From Planctomycetota bacterium (GTDB lineage Bacteria; Planctomycetota; Phycisphaerae; FEN-1346), in NCBI GenBank assembly GCA_026387055.1, contig JAPLML010000705.1, forward strand, positions 1 through 17,696: DNA of 17,696 bases. The letters run 5' to 3'. The notes beneath the pieces are model-generated. The model was not told the origin of the DNA and searched no databases. It worked only from the letters and a program-made list of their open reading frames with translations. The first letter of the stretch is position 1; each line of letters begins with the position of its first letter. The position numbers and the translations under genes were made by a program. This document shows positions 6,230 through 12,800 of this stretch, piece by piece.

Positions 6230-7516
6230 GGTTTGCTTCAGCGCCTCGCGAGCCGCCTGTACTGTGCAGGCGATGTCTTCCTCGCTGTGGGCCAGGCTGA
6301 CGAACCAGGCCTCGAACTGGCTGGGCGGAAGATACACGCCCCGCTCCAGCATCCCCCGGAAGAACCGCCCGAACCGCTCCGTGTCGCACCGCAGGGCCGA
6401 CGCGCAGTCGGTCACAGGCTGGTCGGTGAAAAAGAGCGAGAGCATCGAGCCGACGCCCTGCACGCGCACGGCCACTCCGGCTTCCGCCGCCGCGTTGACA
6501 AGCCCTTGCTCAAGCTGCTGCGAGATCGCCTCCAGCCGCTCGTACGTGCCCGCCGCACTCAGGAGGTCCAGCGTAGCAATTCCGGCGGCCATCGCCAGCG
6601 GATTCCCCGAAAGCGTCCCCGCCTGGTACACCGGCCCGACGGGGCTGACAAGCTGCATCAGGTCCCGCCGGCCGCCGTACGCCCCGACGGGCAGCCCGCC
6701 GCCGATGACCTTGCCGAGCGTCACGAGGTCCGGCCGGATGCCGTACCGCTCGGCCGCCCCGCCCCGCGCGACGCGGAAACCCGTCATCACTTCATCAAGT
6801 ACGAGCAGGACACCTTGACGTTCGCACAATTCGGCCAGGCCCTTCAGGAAGCCCTCCCCCGGCGGGATGCACCCCATGTTGCCGACCACCGGCTCGAGGA
6901 TCACCGCGGCGATCTCAGAGGCTGAGGCATCCAACGTCCGCCGCACGGCCTCAAGGTCATTGAAGGGGACAATGTGCGTGTGGCGGACGGTGTCCTCCGG
7001 CACGCCGGGGCTGGAGGGCGCGCCGAAGGTCATCGCGCCGCTCCCGGCCTTCACCAGGAGGGCGTCGACGTGGCCATGGTAGCACCCCTCGAACTTGATG
7101 ACGCCCGGCCGGCCGGTGGCGGCCCGCGCCAGGCGGATCGCGCTCATCGTGGCCTCGGTGCCGGAGTTGACGAAGCGGAGCTGCTCGATCCACGGCATGG
7201 CCGCCGTCACGCGCTCGGCCAGCTCGATCTCGCGCACCGTCGGGGCGCCGAACGACGCGCCGCCTTCGAGGGCCTTGCGGACGGCCTCGACCACCGCCGG
7301 GTGCGCGTGGCCGAGGATCAGCGGGCCCCAGCTCATCACGTAGTCGAGAAAAGAGTTGCCGTCGATGTCGCGGATCTTCGACCCGCTCCCCGACGCGATG
7401 AAGAGGGGCTGCCCGCCGACCGCCTTGAAGGCCCGGACCGGGCTGGAGACCCCTCCCGGCATAAGGGCTTCGGCCCGCTTGAGGGCGTCGGCGGATTTGT
7501 CGGTCCGGAGTTTCAT
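6224..7516 (-). CDS. hemL: Glutamate-1-semialdehyde 2,1-aminomutase
   Basis: HemL is a PLP enzyme that converts glutamate-1-semialdehyde to 5-aminolevulinate in the C5 tetrapyrrole pathway. The 430-residue product has the normal length and family motifs: MPGGVSSPVRAF at the N-terminus, NSGTEATMSAIRLARA (cofactor phosphate region), FEGCYHGHVD, the gating-loop GSGAMTFGAPSSPGVP, LVLDEVMTGFR with Asp241 for the pyridine nitrogen, and VTLGKVIGGGLPVGAYGG with PLP-binding Lys269. The start is the ATG at 7516, which overlaps the TGA of the aldo/keto reductase as ATGA. There is no strong Shine-Dalgarno, so translational coupling is likely. The frame is open further upstream, but only through the reductase gene. 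The stop codon lies inside a twin-hairpin repeat. Confidence 0.96.
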   Translation of the reverse strand: MKLRTDKSADALKRAEALMPGGVSSPVRAFKAVGGQPLFIASGSGSKIRDIDGNSFLDYVMSWGPLILGHAHPAVVEAVRKALEGGASFGAPTVREIELAERVTAAMPWIEQLRFVNSGTEATMSAIRLARAATGRPGVIKFEGCYHGHVDALLVKAGSGAMTFGAPSSPGVPEDTVRHTHIVPFNDLEAVRRTLDASASEIAAVILEPVVGNMGCIPPGEGFLKGLAELCERQGVLLVLDEVMTGFRVARGGAAERYGIRPDLVTLGKVIGGGLPVGAYGGRRDLMQLVSPVGPVYQAGTLSGNPLAMAAGIATLDLLSAAGTYERLEAISQQLEQGLVNAAAEAGVAVRVQGVGSMLSLFFTDQPVTDCASALRCDTERFGRFFRGMLERGVYLPPSQFEAWFVSLAHSEEDIACTVQAAREALKQTV

Positions 7517-8649
7517 GGCTTTACCGTTTCGCCGAGGATCTTGTGGGCTTCCTTGAGCTTGGCGCGGATGGGGATCTTCTGGGGGCACTTCGGCTCGCAC
7601 TCGCCGCACTCGGTGCAGGCGGGGGCGGGCTTGTTCTTCTCCTCCCACCCCGTGCCGAGCCAGCCGTACCGCTGGCGCGACGCCTCCTTCAGGTCGAACG
7701 CCGAGTGCCACTGGAGGTACTGGAAGATCCGCGGGATGGCCACCCCCTGCGGGCACGGCTGGCAGTAGCCGCAGCCGGTGCACGGCAGGTCCAGGAGCTT
7801 CTTGTTCTCGTCGTACAGCCGGTCGATGCGGGCGACCTCGGCGTCGGAGAGCGGCTCGCCGCGCTCGGCCGTCGCCACGTTCTCATCGACCATGCGGCGA
7901 TCGCCCATGCCCGAGATGGCCACGTCGATGTCGGGGCTCGCCCAGACGAACCGCAGGGCGGCCTCGGTGGTGGAGACGGCGCCCGTGGCCCGCGCGATGA
8001 CCTCGGACGGCACGCCCAGCCGCCCGCCGCCCACGGGGCCCATCACCACCGTGCCGACGCCCTTCTCATGCGCGTGGTGCAGGCTGGGGGCGTACTGGCG
8101 GTCGAGGAGGTTGTACTGCACGAGGAGCGAGTCGAACTCACCTGTATCGATGAGTTTGATACAATTCTCCGGCGTGTCGTGGCACGAGAAGGAGAGGTGG
8201 CGGATGAGGCCCTGCTCGCGCGCCTTGCGGGCCTGGGCCATCGGGCCGCCCTCGCCGAGGCACCGCGTCTGGTAGCCATCCCACGAGAGGCCGTGGAAAT
8301 GATAGAAGTCGATATATCCGCAATCGAGCCGCCGCAGCGCGAGCTGGAGCCGCAGCCACCAGCAGCTCCCGCAGGCGTTCTCGAGGGGGTTCTTGGTGGA
8401 GATGAAAACGCTTTCGCGCGGCAGGCCCTTGAGGGCCCGTCCGACGGCCGTCTCGCTCTCGCTGTGGCAGTAGTAGAACGCCGAGTCGACGTAGTTGACG
8501 CCCTTATCGAGCGCGTAACGGATGAGCTCGGTCGACTCGTCGATGCCGGTGATGCGGCCCTTCTCGTCCTTCTGGATCGGCAGGCGCATCGCGCCGAAGC
8601 CGAGCCGCGAGAGCTTGACGCCGGTCTTGCCGAAATCACGGTAAAGCAT
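7513..8649 (-). CDS. Aldo/keto reductase with C-terminal 4Fe-4S domain
   Basis: The N-terminal TIM-barrel (about 1-280) belongs to the NAD(P)H-dependent aldo/keto reductases. The catalytic tetrad is readable as Asp55 and Tyr60 (VNYVDSAFYYCHSE), Lys86 (FISTKNPL) and His119 (YIDFYHFHG). The C-terminal part carries two ferredoxin-like cysteine sets: Cys290/293/296/299 (CTGCGYCQPCPQG) and Cys345/348/351/355 (CTECGECEPKCPQ). This matches the known AKR-plus-ferredoxin subfamily, whose substrates are mostly undefined. The chosen start is the ATG at 8649 (MLYRDFGKTGVKLSRLGFG, the usual AKR opening). Only a weak AGG precedes it. The stop overlaps the hemL start. A role feeding electrons to, or acting beside, tetrapyrrole synthesis is speculation from position only. 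Confidence 0.92.
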   Translation of the reverse strand: MLYRDFGKTGVKLSRLGFGAMRLPIQKDEKGRITGIDESTELIRYALDKGVNYVDSAFYYCHSESETAVGRALKGLPRESVFISTKNPLENACGSCWWLRLQLALRRLDCGYIDFYHFHGLSWDGYQTRCLGEGGPMAQARKAREQGLIRHLSFSCHDTPENCIKLIDTGEFDSLLVQYNLLDRQYAPSLHHAHEKGVGTVVMGPVGGGRLGVPSEVIARATGAVSTTEAALRFVWASPDIDVAISGMGDRRMVDENVATAERGEPLSDAEVARIDRLYDENKKLLDLPCTGCGYCQPCPQGVAIPRIFQYLQWHSAFDLKEASRQRYGWLGTGWEEKNKPAPACTECGECEPKCPQKIPIRAKLKEAHKILGETVKP

Positions 8650-8676
8650 ACAGGACCTGCCTCGTGCCAAGGAGAA

Positions 8677-8754
8677 GCGCCCGGCAAGCCGGGCGGCTGG
8701 ATGATGCCGTCATGCGCTACCCAGCATCATTTAGCCGCCCAGCTTGCTGGGCGC
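8677..8754. repeat. Inverted repeat related to the twin-hairpin family
   Basis: Arms 8677-8706 and 8725-8754 (30 bp each) are inverted copies differing at four positions. Each arm is itself a small palindrome: CCCGGCAAGCCGGG on the left and CCCAGCTTGCTGGG on the right. The right arm begins CATCATTTAGCC, close to the CATCGTTTAGCC seen at the left of the three twin-hairpin copies. It lies between the reductase start and the sppA stop. Confidence 0.7.
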
Positions 8755-8795
8755 GTGTCGGCGCGCCGAAACGTCACGCCCTCGGCATGGCCCGG

Positions 8796-9887
8796 TCAAA
8801 ACCCCGTCCAGAGGTACATGACCCTGGGCGAGGCCAGGGCGGCCAGCTTTTCGGGTCTCAGGTCCTTCAGGTCGATCCCCAGCGGCGACTTGGCCGACGC
8901 CGACGAGGCCGCCAGAAGGTCGAAGAGCCGGAACGGCTGGACGTACTCCACGACCCGCGCCTGGGCGATGCCGGCCTTCTCCTTCGCCAGCTCGACGGCG
9001 CGGTCGAAGTACCCCACCTCGTCGATCAGGCCAGACTCCTTCGCCTCCTTGGCCATGAAGATGCGGCCCGTAGCGAGCGAGACCACCTTCTCGCGCGGCA
9101 TCTTGCGCGACGTGGCCACGATGTCCACAAAGTGGTCGTAGCCCGGCTTCAGGAGCGTGCTCATGATGTACTCCTGCTGCTCGGACGGCATGTCGGCGGC
9201 GAACATGTTCGGCCAGTCCTTCTGGCTGCCCATCTTGAGCGTCACGATCTGGACGCCGAGCTTGTCGGTCAGGAGGCCCTTGAGGAAGTAGAACTCGCCG
9301 ATGATGCCGATCGAGCCGGTGACGGTCGTCGGCTGGGCCACGATCTCGCTCGCGGCGCAGGCGACGTAGTACCCACCGGAGGCCGCCACGCCGTCCATCG
9401 CCGCCAAGACGGGCTTGCCGGCCAGGAGGGTCTTGACGTCGTTATGGATCATGTCGCTGGCCGTCAGCATGCCGCCGGGCGAATCGATGCGCAGGATCAC
9501 CGCCTTGACGCGCTTGTCCTCGGCGGCCCGGACCATCTGGCCGCGCAGCGACTCGACCAGGTAATCGTCGATGATCCCGGCCACGCGGATGACCGCGATC
9601 TTCTGCGAGGACGGCCCGCGCTCCACGACCCGCTCGACGTAGTTGTCCTCGATGCCGCCGCCCGAGATCGCCCCCACCAGCGCGAAGATGACGACCAGCA
9701 GGACGCCGTTGGCGATCACCGAGAGGCCCAGGAGGATGGCAAGGAAGACGCCCAGGGCGCCCCAGCGCCGCGGCGGCCGGGCCGGCGGAGCAAGCGCAGG
9801 GGGAGGCGCGGCCATCGGTTGAGGAGGCACGCCGCTCGGCGGCGGTGGCGCTACGCCCGAAGGGGTGATCGGAGGTTCGTCGGCCAT
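8796..9887 (-). CDS. sppA: Signal peptide peptidase, S49 family
   Basis: SppA is a membrane-anchored serine/lysine-dyad protease that degrades cleaved signal peptides. The 363-residue product has a Pro-rich cytoplasmic N-terminus (about 1-40), one membrane segment (about 43-75), then the S49 fold. VKAVILRIDSPGG is the conserved oxyanion region. The nucleophile is Ser170 in DGVAASGGYYVAC. The general base is most likely Lys223 in MGSQKDWPNMF, 53 residues later, close to the spacing in the short Gram-positive SppA. TVTGSIGIIGEF and ATGRIFMAKEAKESGLIDEV are also typical. It is the short single-domain form, not the double E. coli form. The start ATG at 9887 has AAAGGAG 7 bases upstream. A longer frame begins before this but lacks a site. 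Confidence 0.94.
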   Translation of the reverse strand: MADEPPITPSGVAPPPPSGVPPQPMAAPPPALAPPARPPRRWGALGVFLAILLGLSVIANGVLLVVIFALVGAISGGGIEDNYVERVVERGPSSQKIAVIRVAGIIDDYLVESLRGQMVRAAEDKRVKAVILRIDSPGGMLTASDMIHNDVKTLLAGKPVLAAMDGVAASGGYYVACAASEIVAQPTTVTGSIGIIGEFYFLKGLLTDKLGVQIVTLKMGSQKDWPNMFAADMPSEQQEYIMSTLLKPGYDHFVDIVATSRKMPREKVVSLATGRIFMAKEAKESGLIDEVGYFDRAVELAKEKAGIAQARVVEYVQPFRLFDLLAASSASAKSPLGIDLKDLRPEKLAALASPRVMYLWTGF

Positions 9888-10040
9888 AGTCGGACTCCTT
9901 TCGAAGTTACGCAATGCGATTGTAATTGAAGGGGGGCTGCGGCGTCAACGAACAAGTGCGGAATGCGGCGCGAGAAATGGGGAATAAGCGGCCGGGGCAA
10001 GACGGCACAGACTTTGGCGCAGGCCTGTCGTCATCGCCCT

Positions 10041-11156
10041 TCAGCCGTCCGCGGCGGCGGACGCGTGTTTCCGGTGCCGGCGCAGGCACGCCATCGCCCC
10101 GACGGCCAGCAGCGCCAGCGTCGCCGGTTCCGGCGTCACGTACAGCGTCACGGCGTCGGTGATCAGCCAATCGTACGGGCCGGGCGTGCCGTCATCGTAG
10201 ATCCAGCTGGCGCCCAGGAGGGGGACGAACGGCCACCATTCCACGTTGCCTTCGAGGACCGATGGAATGACGTTCCAGTCCCAGTCGACCCACTCGCTCT
10301 GGGCGGTGCCGTTGGCCCAGGTGTCCATGACCGCGAACCCGCCCACCACCATGTCCACCTCGGTGCCGACGCCCGTGGCCACCTTGACCTTGAACATCTC
10401 GTCGCGGTACCCGTAGCCGACGACGCTGTGGCCGATCCACTTCGAGGCGGTCTCGGCCGTCATCAGGTCCAGCAGGACGGGCCGGCCAGTGTTGATCTCG
10501 GCCTTGAAGGACTCGTAGCTGAAGTTGCCGCCGTAGAACGGCACGTCAGTGTCGGCGGTCATGGCGGGCTGGCCCTCGTGAAGGGCGGTGCCCGGGTTGT
10601 CCCACTCGATGAACCGTTTCAGGCCGCTCGTGATGTTCGCCGCATAGCTGCCCGAGTCCTCGGTCTTCATGAAGTCGGCGATGCAGTCGGGGTTGGGCTC
10701 GTGGTTCGGATAGGATGTGGAGTTGTGCCAGTCGCCGTAGGTCTTGCCGTTCTCGCGGCCGGCGGTGATGTGGGCCCGGCTGGCGACCATCGCCTTGGTG
10801 CCGGTGTCCTGGTTGCCGAACCACTGCCGGGCGTCGCCGTCGAAGAGGTTCTCGCGCCCCTGGATGCCGTCCCAGTACCCGACCATCATGCCGCCGGCGG
10901 TCGGGCTGCACCCGTACCACCAGACGTATTCCGGCACGCCGGAGAGCCTCGCGCCGCCGAGCGGCGGGCGGGGGGCGTCGGGGGCGAGAGTGGCGGCGGA
11001 GAAAGCGTCCGGCCCGCTCGCGGAGGGCGGCGGATCGGCCGGCCAGACCACCGTCATGTCATAGAAGGCGGGCACGCCGTCGAGAACCTTGGTCTCGGCC
11101 TGCGCCGCGCCGGCAGCCGCCGCCAGCACCAGTGCTGCGATCAGCCGTTGTCGCAC
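10041..11156 (-). CDS. Secreted C39-like cysteine peptidase with PEP-CTERM tail
   Basis: The protein has a signal peptide (RQRLIAALVLAAAAGAAQA, cleavage likely after AQA), then a papain/C39-like domain. The domain carries Cys83 in YGCSPTAGGMMVGYWD, His243 in GHSVVGYGY and Asp278 in AVMDTW, a plausible catalytic triad in the usual order. The C-terminus is a PEP-CTERM signal: PEPATLALLAVGAMACLRR followed by more basic residues. This predicts sorting by an exosortase, with removal of the tail. No exosortase is in the window. The start is uncertain. The GTG at 11156 gives a well-formed signal peptide (371 residues). A TTG 12 bases upstream with AGGT before it is an alternative. Upstream frame extension runs into a palindromic repeat and was rejected. 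The substrate is unknown. Confidence 0.82.
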   Translation of the reverse strand: MRQRLIAALVLAAAAGAAQAETKVLDGVPAFYDMTVVWPADPPPSASGPDAFSAATLAPDAPRPPLGGARLSGVPEYVWWYGCSPTAGGMMVGYWDGIQGRENLFDGDARQWFGNQDTGTKAMVASRAHITAGRENGKTYGDWHNSTSYPNHEPNPDCIADFMKTEDSGSYAANITSGLKRFIEWDNPGTALHEGQPAMTADTDVPFYGGNFSYESFKAEINTGRPVLLDLMTAETASKWIGHSVVGYGYRDEMFKVKVATGVGTEVDMVVGGFAVMDTWANGTAQSEWVDWDWNVIPSVLEGNVEWWPFVPLLGASWIYDDGTPGPYDWLITDAVTLYVTPEPATLALLAVGAMACLRRHRKHASAAADG

Positions 11157-11197
11157 GCTTCGCCCCAATCTTGACCTGAGCGCCGCACGGCGGGCCC

Positions 11198-11308
11198 GTG
11201 GCACGGCCGGTTCGCCACGGCGAATCTCGCCTTCGGCGGACTTGCCCGGCCGTGGAGAGTACGCGACCCCCGTTTCGCCACGGCCGCCGGACAAGCCGGC
11301 CGTGCCAC
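11198..11308. repeat. GTGGCACGGCC-bounded element, copy 1
   Basis: The termini GTGGCACGGCCGG (11198-11210) and CCGGCCGTGCCAC (11296-11308) are perfect inverted repeats. The interior contains further CCACGGC palindromic pieces and TTTCGCCACGGCCG, shared with the copy at 11514-11590. At 111 bp it is longer than the other two copies. Confidence 0.75.
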
Positions 11309-11312
11309 CCGC

Positions 11313-11374
11313 GCCATGCAAAGGGGGCGGCCTTCGGGGAGGCGTTCCCTCCGAAAGTCGCCCCTTTCGATGGC
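11313..11374. repeat. Imperfect inverted repeat
   Basis: GCCATGCAAAGGGG (11313-11326) and CCCCTTTCGATGGC (11361-11374) pair with two mismatches. Further imperfect pairing inside includes CTTCGGGGAGG with CCCTCCGAAAG. It begins 4 bases after the neighbouring GTGGCACGGCC element. No T-tract follows, so I do not call it a terminator. Confidence 0.55.
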
Positions 11375-11513
11375 AAACTCGTGATGTACCCCGAGCCCAA
11401 ACAAAAAGAGCCATGTCGCCCGGCGGCGCCCGAGCCTCACAGCCCTCTATCACTGTGTCAGAGTATAACTTACAAATGGCCTGAAGTCAAATTGAGGCGT
11501 GATTTTCGCGTTT

Positions 11514-11590
11514 GTGGCACGGCCGGCTTGACCAGCCGTGGGGAATGCGCAGCCCTGTTTCGCCACGGCCGGACAAGCCGGCCGTGCCAC
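11514..11590. repeat. GTGGCACGGCC-bounded element, copy 2
   Basis: GTGGCACGGCCGGCTTG (11514-11530) and CAAGCCGGCCGTGCCAC (11574-11590) are perfect 17-bp inverted termini. An inner inverted pair GCCGTGG/CCACGGC surrounds a variable centre. Total length is 77 bp. It lies about 80 bp before the UroD-like start. Confidence 0.8.
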
Positions 11591-11658
11591 ACTGCATTCT
11601 GCACGTCCTTGACCCCCGCCGGTGGCCGCATTACCATCGAAGGTATCCCCAGCGCCTC

Positions 11659-11664
11659 GGAGGA
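11659..11664 (+). promoter_or_regulatory. Ribosome binding site that fixes the UroD-like start
   Basis: GGAGGA lies 6 bases before the GTG at 11671. The frame is open upstream to about 11512, but that extension only translates a palindromic element. The site therefore supports the GTG start. Confidence 0.7.
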
Positions 11665-11670
11665 CCAACG

Positions 11671-12693
11671 GTGACCGCGCCCCTGACGAAACGCAAGCGG
11701 CTCCAGCGCACGACGGCCGGCAAACCGGTGGACCGCTTGCCCGTCGCCCTCTGGCGCCACTTCTTCGCCGAAGAAACCTCGCGCGAGGGCCTCGTGGAGG
11801 CCATGACCCGGTGGCAGCGCGAGTACGACTGGGACTTCCTCAAGATCAACCCGCGGGCCAGCTACCACGTCGAGGACTGGGGCAACCGGTACACGTTCTC
11901 CGGCAAGGAGACCATCGCGCCGACGCTGGTCCAAGCGTCCGTCCACCAGCCGGACGACTTCCGTCATCTCGACCGGCTCGACCCAACCGGCGCTGCCGGG
12001 CGCCGAGCCCCCATCCTGGCAGACCACCTGGGAGCGGTGGGAGACCTCCGCAAGGCGCTCGGCCCCGACGTGCCCCTCCTCATGACCGTCTTTACGCCGA
12101 TGAGCATCGCCGCGGAACTGGCCGGCGGACCGCAGGCCCTCGCCGCCCTCATCCAAGAGAACCCACGGCTCGTGCACGTGGGCCTGCGGACCATCACCGA
12201 CACGTTCGCCGGCTTCGCGGCCGGGTGCATTGCGGCGGGGGCCGACGGTCTGTTCCTCGCCACCACGCACACGGCCACACTGGCGAATTTCACGCCCGAG
12301 CAGTATGCCGAGTTCGGCCGGCCGTACGACCTGGAGGTCCTTACGGCGGCGCGGGCGGCCCCGCTCAATCTCCTGCACGTCTGCCAGCGCCGCTCGATGC
12401 TCGGCGAACTGGCCGACTATCCCGCGGCGATGCTCAACTGGGACACGACCGACCCGACGAACCCGACGCTCGGCCAGATGGCCCTTGGCGCCGCGGGCAA
12501 GGCGCTCGTCGGCGGCGTGGATCGCAAGCTCTTCCCCGACCCGGCGGCACGCGAAACGCTCCTCGCCCAGGTGGCCGAGGCACGGAAAGCCATGGGCGAC
12601 CGGCCGTTCGTCCTCGGGTCGACCTGCACCATTGACCCGGCGAGCGCGCCGGAAATGGTGCGGGCCTTCAGGGAAGAGGCGGAGAGGAAATGA
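11671..12693 (+). CDS. Uroporphyrinogen decarboxylase-superfamily protein, probably a zinc methyltransferase type
   Basis: The 340-residue product has the UroD/MtaA TIM-barrel pattern: YDWDFLKINPRASYHVEDWG, the LLMTVFTPMSIAAEL strand, GADGLFLATTH, and late NWDTTDPTNPTLGQM and LVGGVDRK. It lacks the RQAGRY motif that true HemE uses to bind uroporphyrinogen (here ALWRHFF). It does have His236-x-Cys238 (LLHVCQ) and Cys319 (GSTCTI), the H-x-C...C zinc-ligand pattern of MtaA/MtbA-type corrinoid methyltransferases. I therefore infer methyl transfer rather than haem synthesis. No corrinoid protein gene is nearby to support this. The start is a GTG with GGAGGA. The final Lys codon and TGA fall in an AT-rich repeat, and trxB follows. 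Confidence 0.78.
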   Translation: MTAPLTKRKRLQRTTAGKPVDRLPVALWRHFFAEETSREGLVEAMTRWQREYDWDFLKINPRASYHVEDWGNRYTFSGKETIAPTLVQASVHQPDDFRHLDRLDPTGAAGRRAPILADHLGAVGDLRKALGPDVPLLMTVFTPMSIAAELAGGPQALAALIQENPRLVHVGLRTITDTFAGFAAGCIAAGADGLFLATTHTATLANFTPEQYAEFGRPYDLEVLTAARAAPLNLLHVCQRRSMLGELADYPAAMLNWDTTDPTNPTLGQMALGAAGKALVGGVDRKLFPDPAARETLLAQVAEARKAMGDRPFVLGSTCTIDPASAPEMVRAFREEAERK

Positions 12694-12694
12694 T

Positions 12695-12781
12695 AAACGC
12701 TAAATGCTAAATGTTAAATTGAACGGATAGGCGAGGACGCGTGTTCCGCTCCGGGTCCGTGCCATTTAGCATTTAGCATTT
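12695..12781. repeat. AT-rich inverted repeat between the UroD-like gene and trxB
   Basis: AAACGCTAAATGCTAAATG (12695-12713) pairs with CATTTAGCATTTAGCATTT (12763-12781) at 18 of 19 positions. The 49-base centre is GC-rich. The left arm begins 2 bases after the first base of the gene stop TGA at 12693. The same TAAATG-type words make up the tract at 2862-2892. It has no T-run typical of an intrinsic terminator. Confidence 0.65.
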
Positions 12782-12789
12782 CCGTTGAC

Positions 12790-12795
12790 AAGGAG
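12790..12795 (+). promoter_or_regulatory. trxB ribosome binding site
   Basis: AAGGAG lies 5 bases before the ATG at 12801 and directly after the AT-rich inverted repeat, so the repeat arm ends 8 bases from it. Confidence 0.7.
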
Positions 12796-12800
12796 TTCAC

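Larger units (their letters stand above)
11157..11670. other. Intergenic region with three palindromic elements
   Basis: This divergent spacer lies between the C39-like peptidase and the UroD-like gene and contains no supported gene. It holds two GTGGCACGGCC-bounded elements (11198-11308 and 11514-11590) and a separate inverted repeat (11313-11374). The part between about 11375 and 11513 is AT-richer, as promoters for the divergent genes would be, but I could not define a -35/-10 pair with confidence. Confidence 0.65.

Noticed and set aside
4307..6925. 872-codon plus-strand open frame
   Set aside because: It lies antisense to three membrane-protein genes and hemL that have ribosome binding sites and family motifs. 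Its product is Arg/His/Gly-rich without domains, typical of an antisense shadow in GC-rich DNA.
8664..9929. 421-codon plus-strand frame
   Set aside because: It is antisense to sppA and runs through the 8677-8754 repeat. No motif was seen.
11671..12693. True uroporphyrinogen decarboxylase (hemE) pairing with hemL
   Set aside because: The RQAGRY-type substrate motif is absent and a methyltransferase-type zinc pattern is present. The gene is also on the opposite strand, about 4 kb from hemL.
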